NCBI RefSeq assembly: GCF_000264905.1
Contig: NW_006763136.1
Location: 1,281,485 to 1,345,484 of the forward strand
DNA length: 64,000 nucleotides
Source of the DNA: Stereum hirsutum FP-91666 SS1
Lineage: Eukaryota > Basidiomycota > Agaricomycetes > Russulales > Stereaceae
Direction: 5' to 3'
Positions within the stretch are counted from its first letter, which is position 1. Each line of letters starts with the position of its first letter. A program made the position numbers and the translations under genes. Positions 37,226-49,762 of this stretch are shown piece by piece. The notes under the pieces are model-generated. The model did no database searches. It worked only from the letters and a program-made list of their open reading frames with translations, and was not told the origin of the DNA.

Positions 37226-38199
37226 GGTATGGCTGCATTCTCACTTTTGGTTTGATTCTACCTGAGAGGCCTATGACGGTCTTGTTTAAGTATGCCGGTT
37301 TTATGGTGGTGTTTGATTGTGGTGCCACGCGGCTTATATTCTGCGTGTATGGGCCTTCTGTTCATCGTGTAATCTGAATAATACCCCTACCTATGCTCGA
37401 AATGCGTGTCCGTCATTCGAGACACCACTTAGTTTTTACCGTACACCGCAACCTCCCTTTACATCGCTCAACAATAGTGCACCCAAAACGTGTCAGTGTG
37501 TGGCGCAACACGAGTGCCGGATGGGCTTGCGACGGTCTCGTCAGAGAGTTACAGAAGGCAAGTGTCTCCATGTCTCTCCCCATTTCGTAAACATCGCACT
37601 TCATAATTCTGACAACGGCGAACACAGGAGGGAAGAACTTCATCCTGTTGGTGCCACAGTGGCAACGACAAGTGATTGAAATTCCGCGTATGGAGCCTGG
37701 GAATTTGCTCATCAGGGTCGCTTGAAGTTGAACGTCCAGTGTGTCACTGCAACATTTTTCGATCTCCCAGTACTCGATGTACAATATACTTGCGCTCTCT
37801 GGCTGAGAACCTAAACAGAGATATTCTACATGAAAGGCTGAAGGACATTCGGTGCTCGGGGAAGTGCCGGACAGATTTCCCGATATATCTAGACATATTT
37901 CGCTCGCCATTGCTCCCGTTGATTCCGTCGACGCCGTGTCGTGGAAGAGCGGGATCTCGTGGTGAGCCGCCGAAGCACGTCTCGAACCCTCACTGCTAAA
38001 GCATTCTTAGTCGTCTCTACGTCTTCGACGCTGACAGCCGTTCCTTGGTAAGTTTCTCTGACTGAGTCTAGTGGATACCGTGCCACTTGCTACCCACCTT
38101 CGCTCCGCGTGTTGACTTGATATAAAAAGCCGAAGCTACTGGTCTCGATAGAACCATCGATTTCCCAAGACACTCTGCACCTCTCCGGATTGTGATACC
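37226..38199. other. intergenic, no gene seen
   Basis: About 1 kb between two plus-strand genes, expected to hold the hydrolase 3' end and the aldo-keto reductase promoter. Short frames here have no recognisable content. Confidence 0.4.
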
Positions 38200-39979
38200 A
38201 TGCCTGAGCAAAAGAGTGCAATCAAGGTCGTCATGGTACGTGTTTCGCTGCCGATGCTACATCTCAAGTACTCATGAACGGATAGGGGGCAATGACTTTC
38301 GGCGAGCCTGGCACCGAAGGTTCCCGAGTCCATGACTTGAAAGACGTCGAGGCTATCTTGGACGTCTTCCAGAAACACGGTCACGACGAGGTATGTTACG
38401 AACCATTATCTTTCGTCACATTTGGCAGCTCAATGTTCCTTAAAATGCCTTGATGTCATATAGATCGATACCGCCTACGTTTACACGGGAGGAACTAGCG
38501 AAAAATATCTCGGGAAGATCGATTGCAAGGGACGTGGGCTGAAGCTCGAGACGAAGCTCTACCCGAACACCGTAAGAAACGTCTAGCTTTGTATGGTTCC
38601 TGCCTTTGGCTAAAATCCTCGTACAGAAAGCCGTACAGCTTCCTGCTGGTCTAGAAAGAATCTCGCACACACCAGCGGCACGTTCTCGATACTAGTCAGC
38701 TTCTTGAATCTAACACTGATGTTCCATCGTCGTGCAGGACGTGCGAAAGTACGTGGAGCGCCAGCTCGAGAGTCTGAATGTAGAGTAAGCCAGATGTCTC
38801 GCCCTATATTTTCCCACTATCTGGTTCTATGATGTTTGTCGCTGACATGCGGTTCCTCTTTAGCCAAATCGAGATGTGGTACTTGCACGGCCCGGATCGT
38901 ACGACCCCGTACGAAGATACACTTCGTGCGGTCAACGAGCTCTACAAGGAGGGCAAGTTCAAGCGCTTCGGCATAAGTAATTACATGTCGTACGTAGCCA
39001 AACTCTTACTACTCAATAATCTTCGGACTGATCGCTAGGTGGGCTTTAATGCCGAAACAGGTGGGAAGTGGCCGAGATGGTCTATATCTGCCGCAACAAT
39101 GGGTGGATTCAGCCTACTGCATACCAGGGCATCTATAACGCCATTCATCGGTCTGTACAATCCTCGGTATTAAACCATCCTTTTGAGAGCTGACTCGAGA
39201 GACTCTTGCTATAGTGGTGTGGAGCCCGAGCTCTTCCCCTGTTTGCGCAAGTTCGGGATCTCGTTCTATGAATTCAATCCATGTGAGTCCGCATTGCTTT
39301 ACCACAGCCTCTTTGAAATTGTGAAATGAGATAACAATATTGCGTTTAGTGGGTGGTGGATTCTTTACGGGGAGGTACAACACCATCGACGGCCAGGTAG
39401 AAGCCGGCTCGCGCTTCGACCCCAACAAGGGGCAGGGTCAAGTCTGTACTGTTTCGTGACATGTGTTTGCCTGTTCGCAACTGATAGTTTCGCTGTTCTC
39501 TTTTTCATTTCATTTATTTTGTCCAGAACTACCGCGCCCGGTGAGTGTCTCCTTTAGATCCCTCAATCTGTCGAACGCCAAATTCCAAACGCTGACTTTC
39601 GCCGATTTAATCAACTAGCTATTGGAAAGAACCCTATTTCAAAGCCATCGACAGTATCCGTGCCGTTTCAGAGGCTCACAACCTCACCATGGCCGAGGTC
39701 GCCCTCCGCTGGGTTTCGCACCACAGTCTCATGAAGCGCGAGTACGGCGATGCGATACTCATCGGAGCGTCCAGCTTGACGCACATCGAGCAGAATTTGG
39801 TTGATCTGGAGAAAGGGCCTTTGCGTAAGTTGCTCATTCGGTCTCGCTTGAGCCATTCAATCATCAACTGATATACTTGTCCACGACTGGACATGGACGA
39901 TGTAGCTGAGGCGGTAGTCAAAGCGCTTGATGAGGCTTGGGAATCCGTGAAACCGTTTGCGTCGAACTACTGGCATTAG
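38200..39979 (+). CDS. aldo-keto reductase, AKR7 (aflatoxin aldehyde reductase)-like
   Basis: NADPH-dependent reductase of aldehydes. The start at 38200 gives MPEQKSAIKVVM, then GAMTFGEPGTEGSRV, DTAYVYTGGTSEKYLG (catalytic Asp and Tyr), LKLETKLYPNT (Lys) and IEMWYLHGPDRTTPYEDTLR (His), so the AKR tetrad is present. Next YKEGKFKRFGISNYMS, WIQPTAYQGIYNAIHR, ELFPCLRKFGISFYEFNPLG and GGFFTGRYN, then the AKR7-type RARYWKEPYFKAI, WVSHHSLMK and ILIGASSLTHIEQNL (cofactor phosphate site), ending ASNYWH. About ten introns, including a 14-nt exon at 39527-39540. Length about 330, as usual. Likely detoxification; physiological substrate unknown. Confidence 0.92.
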
Positions 39980-40747
39980 GTGAATTGTGTCGCTGAATGA
40001 CTATTGAATGTGTGGCTCGACCAAGGTATGTCGACGAAACTGGGCGGATTGTTGAATGTACGATATGCCGTAGCCAAGGATGATCAAAAAGTTATTTTTC
40101 GCGCTGTTCACAAAGACACGATTGCTTTGCATCTCTGATTTCAGCAATTGGAAGAACACGAAAAAAAGCATAGGCGACCATACTATATCCCAATGAGAAA
40201 ACGGTGTGCATTCATGCCGATGAGTACAGTAGCTACACGCACTACAAAAACCTCTCATTCGCCCGTCCAACGTGCCACCAAAGGGCTCACCGCAACGAAC
40301 AACAACTCCAAGAAATTACCATTCCGCAAGAGGTACAGATGAGGCAAAGAGTATAAAGTACATGATGCACAACTTCAAACAAGTGACGCAGCCAAATGAA
40401 GAACACGAGCACGAGAACGATACGATACGATGCAATTACTGTATGCATAAAGCATGTCATGATGGGAAGGGAGATTGATGTTGGACTGAATGTGTAGGGA
40501 AAAACGCAAGAGATTCAGAAAAGAGATAGATGGATAGAAACACAGACAAGAGTATATAAATGCACACGATTCACGAACATATCAGATGCAACGAGACAAG
40601 AAAACATGCAAATCCTACGTAACAGCCAAGACACAGAAAGAAAAACACGAACGTCCATGACGCAGAATCCATCCAATCGACCTTCCATAGCACTGAAGCT
40701 CGGAGCTCTAAAGCTAGGGGAAAAGTCGTTCCTCCCGAGTACTGTTG
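39980..40747. other. convergent 3' region
   Basis: Between the stops of the aldo-keto reductase (+) and the Zn2Cys6 factor (-). A/T-rich and adenine-rich stretches at 40080-40660 fit 3' untranslated regions of both. No gene seen. Confidence 0.5.
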
Positions 40748-43700
40748 TTACCGCCTCCCCTGAATCCCCGCCGGGGGACCGCCTGGACCACCCGGCACAT
40801 CCAAATTCTGACTCATAAACGCACTCCACGCCTCCGTCAAGCTCAAATCCCCGCTCATCCGCACCGCGCTGTCCCGTGCTTTATCCCTAGGCGGTCTCGC
40901 ATAATTCTGCAGCTCGCTGTGCGGGACGTTCCATATCCGCTGTTGCTGATGTTGGTGTGCATCTGGGACGGGACCATGACCAGAAGCGGGACCAGTCGTG
41001 TTATGTGGTGGCACTTCACTCATTGCAGAGTCAGGGGCCGGAACACCGTAATCCGTCGACGCAGAATACGTAGACGTGGACGCTTGGGAATAAGGCGCAT
41101 ATGTCGCCGTTGCTGAATTCGACGACATATCCTGGTATGACGGTCGACTCCGAAGATGATGCTGTCCTTGCGAATGCGAATGTGGATGTTGATGCTGTTG
41201 TGACTGGCCAGAAGGATGCTGGATATACTGCACATGATACTGCTGTTGATGTTGATGCTGATACGAGTCCGATGGTGGTGGCTGATGCTGTGAATGTGAA
41301 TGCGAATGTGAAGGTCCGGCATCGTAAGAAGAGGCGGAGTACGAAGTCGAAGAATACTGGTGCTGAGTGTACCCCTGTCCGTCTTGAGTGTGAGGATGCT
41401 GAGGATGGTGGTCATAATGGGCGGGATACGACGACGGTATTCCAGACGGCGCTCCACGTTCAACACCACTCTCATACGTCGAATGAACCTGCTGCTGTTG
41501 CCGCGGGTCATAAACAGCATGCGATTGATGTGGCACCAAAGCCTGAGCCTGGGCCGGTACGTGCTGCATGGGCGCCACCTGCGAATACGACGGAACCTGA
41601 CTGTGACCACCAGCCTCACCGCCGCCCTGTTGACGATGATGATCCACGAACGAACTCATTTCCATCCTCCCACCACCGTCTCCATGTCCACCTCCACCCC
41701 CACCTCCGCCATGACCATGACCGACATCCATAACAGCCGGCATACCCTGCCACACCCCCGGCTGCGCCGCCCCACTACTAATCTGCGCATCCAAAGTCCC
41801 GTCGAACGTCGCGAGCTGGTTGACGAGCGACGCATGCAGATGCGCCTGGCCCCACGCCACCACTGGCGGCTCGACGACCATGGCGTGTTGTTCGGGATAT
41901 TCGGGGTACTGGAGGATTTGTTGTTGGTCCTGAGATTGAGATTGGGTACGAGCGTAGTCTCCCTCGTACGGATGCTGATGAGCTTGAGTATGAGCTTGAT
42001 TCTGTACGTGCGATGGCTCCGCTGCCTGGCCTTGAGCACTATCGGTATCCATACTCGGGCTTTGACTATGACTTGAATGACCTTGGCTCTGAGCCCGAAG
42101 CTGATTGTGTCCTTGTCCTTGCTGCGATTGTGATTGTGCCTCAGGGTGCTCCATATCAGGCGTATGCATAGTCGTACTAGGCGTACCAGTCTGCGATCCA
42201 TGCGCCGAACCTGAACCTCCCGACGTAGATGCAGGTGTCGACGAACTCTTCCCTGTGATCTTCAGCCTCGGAGGCTGCATCTTCGCACGCGTATTGACCG
42301 TATGCGTAACCCCAGAGAACATCGAAAATTCGTCCCGATCGGGATGCGCAAAGATTCCCTCGGGCGTCTTGGATAGCTGCGAACGGGCGGTCTGGAAGGA
42401 ATTGTACGCTTTCGAGAGGTGGCGCTTTACGACTGGCTGCAAAGGTTAAGCGGAAGCACGGTCAGCGATGATTATCCGCGGAACCGAGTAATAAAGCTCC
42501 ACGAATACATACCAACATCTTCCCCGCGCGCCCGCCGTACGGAGCGGCTTCCTCGAAGAGATCAGAGGCGAGCTTGAGTTCCATAAGAGCCGTATGTGCC
42601 AGTTTCGACTGTGGTGCGCGGACGGGGATCAGCGCGAGCATGACCTAACCAACCAAAGAGCTCTCCCGTCAGCAGCGTTCCATATATCCAGCGGTGTTCA
42701 ATATATCCTAGACTAGAAGTCCCAAGGAAAATAGATCGACGGTATGAGATCGAGACTCACCGACGCCGAAAACGCATGGGTCCACAACACCCAGAACCTC
42801 GCTATCCTCGCCGGAAACAACGTGAACTGCTCCCTCAACAACAACAACAAATCACAAGAGCTCCTATACCCCGCCAATATACTCGGCGCATACTGTGACT
42901 TCAGCGGGTCGAGCGGTTGGTCGCAGAGCCCTTGCGCAAAGAACGTGCGGTGGGTGTAGATGAGCGCTTCACGAATGCAACATTGAACGTCCAAAGTCAG
43001 CGGGATGAAAGGAAGGAAGGCAGGGAGGAAGGAATGAAGGAGACATACTGAAATGGAAATAATTGATGGGCATATAATGTTGCATCGTCACACTCAGACC
43101 CGCACCCCTCGGCGGTGGATCGACGGCATATTGTGGCAAGTCCAGGTCCCGCACCTGTCTGTCGACCTCGACGATGACGGAGTACTTTGGCGGGCGCGCT
43201 GTGAGAATGCCTGTGACGACGGCAGAGACGCACTGTTTCCCGAACAAAGCTTTCCAGTACGGAACTGACAGATACGGAAGTCAATACCCCGAAGGAGAAA
43301 GTTGATATATATAGGGAGGGTGAAGCGTACATGAATGTTGTGGCTTCCCATCATTTGATAAGGTCTGTTCAGTATCCTGCGGAAGCTCACAGTCCACAAA
43401 GGCTAACGCGAAAGTTGGCAGGCGGCCCGTCGCAAGACTCTGTATATATTTCGGGGTGAGTCAGACACTTATCAAGCGAGATGGGGAAAAGTGAAAGATA
43501 CGTACCTGCCAACAGTCAGTGATGAAGAGCTCCCAGAACAAAGCCCTCCGCTTTTGCACTTCGGCCGGAGACAGCTTCCATCTCGCGCAATCACGGTCTG
43601 TGGCAGCCAGCCAACAGTGATAGAACGAGTGCACCAATACGTCAGCCTATCAATTTCACCTCATATATGACAGACGAAGGGAAGAACGTACGGAGTCCTA

Positions 43701-45746
43701 TCTGCATGGGTATGGTCGGTAAGCATCTCAGAGTCATGGAGGCGCGCCGTTAGTTGGATGATAAACTCACACTCTGACACAACTTCGCGGCGAGCCCCCA
43801 ATACGCCCACGTGCTCTCGATACTCGTCTCATTCGCCACCAGGCCATTATAGATCGCCATCATGCTCAACGCCTGGACCGTGCTCACTGCCGGCGCCCTA
43901 TCCAAAACCGGGTCGAGCGCCAATGCAGCCCTCGTCAACAGGAAATAACGCTCCGCCTCTGGATTGTTAGGTGCAGCCGGAAGATTTTCGTCGACCAGAG
44001 CCCCGAAGCAGAAGATGATAAAGAGAAGCGAGAGATCGTGAGGAGTCGGGTCCGGTAGGGAAGAGCTGGAGGTCGATTGAGAGGCACCTCCTGTTGAACC
44101 GGGAGTAAACGCCGCAGCAGGAGACTGAGCTGCTGAACTGGGCTGGGCCGATGTACTGCTAGGAGTCTGCCCTTGGGTGTCAGAATTGTTGCTAGGGCTC
44201 TGTGCAGAATACGTAGAACCTGAGGCCGAGGGGGAGGAGTAGGTATCTTCGGCTCTGCAGTCCAGCGGATAGAACATAGGAATAAGTTCCTCGTTCAGTT
44301 GCCGCTCCTTGACTGCTCCGAAGAACCAAGGCCCAATCTCGAGATAGAGCGCAATCAGTTCGACTGCCCGTGCGTATGGCGGAAGATAGGCCTCCAGAGT
44401 GTACCGGGGCATGCTGACAGATGCATCTGGGAAAGCGGACGAAACTTGGAGGACGTGGGTAGGAAGGCCGGTAGATGTTCCCGCAGTAGCGGCTACCTCC
44501 GCCAGAGAAGCGACGTTGGCAATGGATGGACTCGACTCGCCGTCTTGAAATCCAGCAGGGCTCCCTTCCGGCGTGTCGCTTTCTCCCTAGACGAGACGAT
44601 TGAAAAAAGTGAGCGGCATTGCGTGTGAATAGCTCGCAACCAATGGAGATACCTACCAGAAGAAGACTCTGCCGATACCAACCGTCAGCGTTCGCAAGGA
44701 GAGCGTATCAGTGTGTGAGACGATCATACCTCCTGACCTGCAGAACGCCCATAAAATGTCGAGCCGCCGTCATCTCTCAGTGCCAGAGTACCAAAAATAT
44801 CGAGGGACGGGGTGTCGTCTCCATCTCCCTCGCCCTCGCCGTTCGTTTCGCCATCAAGAGGGCCTGCGTTGGGTGCGGCGTGCAAGTCGATGATTGACTT
44901 GACTTTGAGGTTTTCACGGCTAAGGAGAGGATGCGGGTCTCGAGAACTGTTGAAGTGGGAGAGCGCGAGAGCATCCTCGAGCTGACGTATCCGTGTGCTC
45001 ATTTCCGTTATTTTGTTGTGTAATCGGTCGGTGTCGGCCAGAACAAAGCTGCACGGAGAGCGGGAGACTGCACCGTTGATAAAGTCTCGCAGTCCAACAG
45101 GGGAGGGGTTCGCTTACCGAGTGCCTTGGCCTGTGACGAGGCTGCCTGGAGAAATTGGAAACGCAGAAGCACCAAAGATCAGCAATGTTCACCGCTACGT
45201 CCGAAAGAGGGATACAATTGGATATATTGCGTTTCGGGTAAACACATTGACAGGATGATGGTGAGCGAAGCGATGGCAGAAGATTGCAAGAGACGAGGCG
45301 TCGATTACACGGACGAAGCATGACGGAGATAGCAGCGATGACCAGGTGCTCACGGTGTATTGCAAACCGGCTACTTGCTAGAGAATATTATGCACGCACC
45401 GTTGGGACAGATAGGAGCACATCCTCTTCGTTTGCAAGAGGAGCACGGTACAGTCTTGTCACATTTTAGCTTGAGCCTGCAGTTTTGAACCATTGTCAGC
45501 CCGAGCGAGAGAAGATGGGTGGGTACGCCGTGCGCCAGTTCTCCATGTAACCGTCTGGGGGGTCGCATTGGACGGTAGGAGTTGATTGCGAACGGCAATG
45601 GGTCATTACAGACCGTGAACAGACCTTCTACACTCTGCACAACTTATGGCACCTCTCGCACGTTTCCATTCCTGCTCACGCGCCTTTGTCGACGCTGGGT
45701 CTTTCTCTTGGGGTACACCGGAGCGAGCGTTCGCGTTCGCCGGCAT
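40748..45746 (-). CDS. Zn(II)2Cys6 transcription factor with fungal MHR domain
   Basis: Nuclear DNA-binding regulator. Exon 1 starts at 45746 (MPANANARSGVPQEKD) and ends ISCAECRR; a spliced exon supplies LKLKCDKTVPCSSCKRRGC and APICPNG, completing the six-Cys zinc cluster. A linker exon (about 44760-45000) reads MSTRIRQLEDALALSHFN, a likely short coiled coil. The MHR region follows: YLPPYARAVELIALYLEIGP, LSLLFIIFCFGALVDENLP, LALDPVLDRAPAVSTVQALS and WAYWGLAAKLCQSV, then FGKQCVSAVVTGILTARPPK, YAVDPPPRGAG and LLLREQFTLFPARIARFWVL. The last exon (40748-42442 less a few codons) is a 560-residue Gln/His/Ser/Tyr-rich tail, probably disordered and activating. About ten introns. Target genes unknown. 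Confidence 0.9.
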
Positions 45747-47214
45747 GGGCGACGAATGAGTCAGTGAATTCTGTGGCGGGAAGACTGGTAGCTCGAGGTT
45801 GTTGACGATGACGAGGATGACGACGCGACGGTGGTGGTGGTGTGGACAAGGAAGGGTGCGGGGGTCAAAGTGGGTGATGGGCTCGAGGCAGGTTGTTTAT
45901 AAAGGACATCGGGACTGGAAGAAGAAATTGGGGAGAGCGAATGAGACTGCCTCTGCAGGCGATCAATTCCCATCCGTGCCCCATTTCAGATCCAATCGGG
46001 CGGCGCTCGATCCCGCCCCGACTTCCTTCCTAATTCGATCTCCGCCAACTCAGCGGCACACTCCACGCGGCCTCGACTCGATATTTTGTCAGGATTTACC
46101 CCGACTCGCAACTCATGCCATCGTCGTCTGACGAGTCCATTTCCCTCGACATTACTTGCAACTTACACTACAGTCGTCCGAGGCGTTCGGCAACTCGAAA
46201 TACTGCGCTGAATGATCCAACTTTGCTCTCGACGATCTTCTTACCCAATCGACAGCAATTCCCCCGCAAAACGTCGGTCATTCTTCCACATCCTTCCCCT
46301 CGACTTCCTCTTCAGCTGCCCGACTCGTCCCCGCCCCACGCTTCTTTGATAATCTCTGTCAATTAGCAACGCAAGGCTTCCCATACGGACACTTGGCCAT
46401 TGAAGCTAGGAAGCGCGTAGTGGCACGAAAAGGCTGGCAGCCTTTAATTGCATCGATAGTATATATTGCATTGACGGTGTCCCTGGTGTCCGAGGCCTTC
46501 CTGCATATCGCCTCCCGAAGGAACCTGCACAAAGACATCTCCTTTCCCGGAACTGGACGACCTCGATGCTTGCGCGTGCACGGATGTATAAATCGGACTG
46601 CACATGCGTCCTTCCTCGAATCCTGCGCTCCGCGGTGCTGTTTATCCCCCTTTGGACCTCGTCGCCATGTTTGCGCTTTCCTGGATTAGGTTTTCGGCTC
46701 GTCACTATCGCAACGACTCGTTTGCTTATTGCGCCACTGAACGCATATTTACGACGACTCCTCGTTCTCTCGGCCTGATTATCTCAGTTCCTCTGAGGCG
46801 TATTCAGTCTTGGCTCTTCATCAATCTTGAGCTTGAAGGGACCTGACAGGTGAGGTAATCTACGGCTCCGAATGACCTAGCTTGCAACTCGCCGCGGATT
46901 TTCTCGTGGATCTCGACCCGCGTTCCCGAATACCAGGCATTCAAATAGACTGTCTGCAAGAGGTAGTCTGCATGCCGAAGCAGGTTGGACAATGGGCGCA
47001 AAGAACGACGTTCTTACGGTCTACGGAAGGAAAAGTTCACCCTGCACTTTTGCTTCCGAGCCCGTTTTGTTTTCCTCTTCGGGAACGGTCCTTTGCAGAA
47101 GCTTTTGTTGTCGTAGTCGCAAAGTTAGTTGTACGTACGAACGGTCTCTGTATCACTGACCTCGGAGTCGGTATAAATATGCGCGCTTACGCTCCAATGC
47201 TTTGAAAGAACCCA
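45747..47214. promoter_or_regulatory. upstream region of the Zn2Cys6 gene, no gene seen
   Basis: About 1.5 kb. Several short plus-strand frames (for example 46393-46689) have no familiar content. The right end adjoins the stop of a small minus-strand gene. Presumed promoter of the transcription factor. Confidence 0.35.
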
Positions 47215-47865
47215 CTAGAACCAGAACGTCTGAACGAGCGCCACGAATTGAGTATGATCAACGTTTCCCTGGATGACAGAAGATCCATTGCCACCAGGAA
47301 TCAGTCCACGGATCTTCGCAGGGAAAAGATGCGACGTCGTCGAGGCTTGAGCGGTGCGGACTTCATCGGGCCCGGGTTCGTGGATCTGCATACTCGATAC
47401 AGTGGCGGACTTGTATAATAGATGCACTGGCTTCGAGAATAACATCGCAGTGAAGTAGACTCGGGAATGCTGCCACAGTTTGAACGCAGTGAACTACATG
47501 CAAATTATAATCACGGCGACGCCGCCCATCCATACCTACACACACAACCCGGTCAACCCCTCGGCCAAGCCTCGGGTACGCCACGGTACTAATACCGCAT
47601 ACCACACTTCCTTCCAATTCCTTCCTAGTACTAGTAGCACTCACGAATTTCAAACAAAAAGTCAATCTGATTGGGAATCTCGGAACAGTGAGGGCGAGGC
47701 ATATGCTTCTCGTCTTCTCGTGCAGCTACTCACCGCGGCCGGTAAGGTCTTTAGTCTAAGCTCGAAGGAGCAAAGAACGAGGTTGAAAGCTTCGAGTTTG
47801 ATTCCAAACCAGTAAACTGCTGTGACGACATTCGTTGGACTCGGATAGACGCCGCTGTCAACCAT
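47215..47865 (-). CDS. small hypothetical protein, at least two exons
   Basis: Exon 1 begins at 47865 (MVDSGVYPSPTNVVTAVYWF) and runs to LRLKTLPAA before a strong GTGAGT donor near 47730. A second exon beginning near 47497 after a TGCATGTAG acceptor continues in phase with FTAFKLWQHSRVYFTAMLF, then KPVHLLYKSATVSSMQIHE and ends ALVQTFWF with TAG at 47215-47217. That gives about 140 residues. The intron would be about 230 nt, long for this window, so a missed exon is possible. No family recognised. It abuts the duplication boundary of the HVA22 pseudogene. Confidence 0.42.
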
Positions 47866-47892
47866 ACATATCATTGAAAGACGATTCAGCCT

Positions 47893-48960
47893 AAGACGAG
47901 ACCATGGTCATCATACTCAGAGAAAACATTCGAGTTCATACCCATTGTCAATCTGTACAGCGCTGCACCGCAGCTGAATCGGACGTTGATTTATGTATGT
48001 ACACAATGAGCCGCACGAACACGAATACGTACAAAGAGTGTAATTGCCAGTGGTCCAGTCTGTATGCCATGCCGAGAAAGCGAATGTGAAGTGAGCAGTA
48101 CTAGTGACCCTGAGAGTGAGAAGAGAGGCGCGATCGATTTTTTTCAGTTGAAGGAAAGAGGTTGGACGTCGACGAGCACAGCAAGCACCATCTGAACGCC
48201 TGGTCACCTTCTCCACTTCCTTGCGTCGGTGCAGCAAATCAGCACCACCGGCGATGATAGCAGGCCCATAAGTCCTCCATAGCACAGACTCCCCAGCATC
48301 TGCGCAAGTCACGACGCTAGGTCTCGCATACTCGGAGGCGGACCGCCCACCGCCACACCACGAGCACCAGCACCACCAAAGACGCGTCCCGCACCAGCAC
48401 CAGCACCCACCGCTGCGGATGATGAACCAGGGCGGGCAGCATTCCCAAGAGAAACAGCGAAGAATTCCTAGAGTTTCAATAAGGAAGACGAGGACGCGCG
48501 TTTTCAATTGAGCGAGGGCGGCGCCAATTTGGGATTCGTGGGTCGTGAGCAGGGGGCGGAGGTGTGATTGGTAGTCTTAGATGTAGGTCGAACCGTGCGT
48601 TTGTGGGAGGGCGAGATAGAGGAAAAGAAGCGTTTTGATGAGGTACTTCGTAGAATGGGATCCTGGGGGTTTAGGATTCATGGTTATATTCAAGTTGTGT
48701 TGGACGAAGGGGCACGGGAATGGGGTGGGGTAGGATAAAGGCTCGGATGACACTGCATGGATCGCAGTACGGAAAAATGACAAGAGATGGAGATCCGAGA
48801 ATTCTCGGAACGCACATAAAGCAGGATAGAATGTGGAATGTGTGACGAGAGAGAGACGATTACGCACCATAACACGAACCACTCGTGGACGTACTGAACG
48901 CCGATGATGCATCCTAGTACAGACCAGTACATGAGCCTTCGCTCGAGCCCAGAAGCAGGT
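47893..48960 (-). pseudogene. decayed duplicate of the TB2/DP1/HVA22 gene at 56.2-57.6 kb
   Basis: Sequence here aligns by eye with 55906-57400 in the same orientation: the 3' flank (AGACGAGACCATGGT...), the GPAIIAGGA segment, the KTLLFLYLALPQTHGSTYI segment and YWSVLGCIIGVQYVHEW are shared. The copy lacks exon 1 and the start of exon 2 (homology stops near 48960). It has lost about 400 bp that encode the C-terminal coiled region of the intact gene. It has a 6-bp insertion after STYI that brings in an in-frame TAA (near 48581). Three independent lesions make it a pseudogene. Confidence 0.82.
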
Positions 48961-49673
48961 CTATTGTTGGGTTAGATTATATTGGAGATAGAGAATACGG
49001 CGATAGGTAAAGACTCGGATCAACCTTCGATTCTGCGATGAACCATCTGTAGCAAGTACCTGGCACTGCAGGCTACAGCATCGCTGTCTCGTCCAAGGCT
49101 TCTCGTTACGACTCGCGTCCACAAAAACAAACGTTGGGTGTGCCGCCAAGTACCTACACATATCACTCCGAGTCAGAATTCGGTGAGATACTCTTCCGAA
49201 TTAAAGTAGAACAGGAGGTGAAAGGAGGCGGGGCTTAAGGTTGCCACAGAGTTCATGCCCCGCATATGCCATGCGCCTCTACTGACCGTCAGGTTGGGTC
49301 TCCGCAGGTCTCCGCTTCGTCCACGCCACCGATACGGGTAAGGTAGCAGGGTGTGTTAGGGTGCATTGCGCGCTCCATCCTAACAATGTAACATGTACTC
49401 GCAATTCATGCCCATCAAAACCTATACAACGAATCATACCCGTCATCTGCGAAGGTTTTCGGCGAGGTACGCCTATGCTCTCTATGTACACGCATTGGCA
49501 CTCGCTCATCACTAGGACCACGCCACCATAGTTTGCCTTCATCTCCGCTCTTCTGCTCATAGAGACGGGCGATACAAGAGCTATAAATGCTATCCGATGC
49601 CGTCCGTGCGAGTACATAGCCTCCATGTAACACAGCTCGAGGTTCACACGCTCTGAACGATACGCTCTGTCCC

Positions 49674-49706
<33 letters not shown>

Positions 49707-49762
49707 ATACCACCACCATCACTTCTGCACCACACAACTCTCGCTTTCACCCCGCTCTCATC
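48961..49762 (+). promoter_or_regulatory. upstream region of the NLR gene
   Basis: 800 bp between the HVA22 pseudogene and the NLR start. It ends with a long CT tract 57-87 bases before the ATG. No gene was seen in it. Confidence 0.45.
49676..49706 (+). repeat. CT dinucleotide tract upstream of the NLR start codon
   Basis: A near-perfect run of about 15 CT units, within the expected promoter or 5' untranslated region of the NLR gene. Pyrimidine tracts near transcription starts are common in filamentous fungi, and tract length is often strain-variable. Confidence 0.85.
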
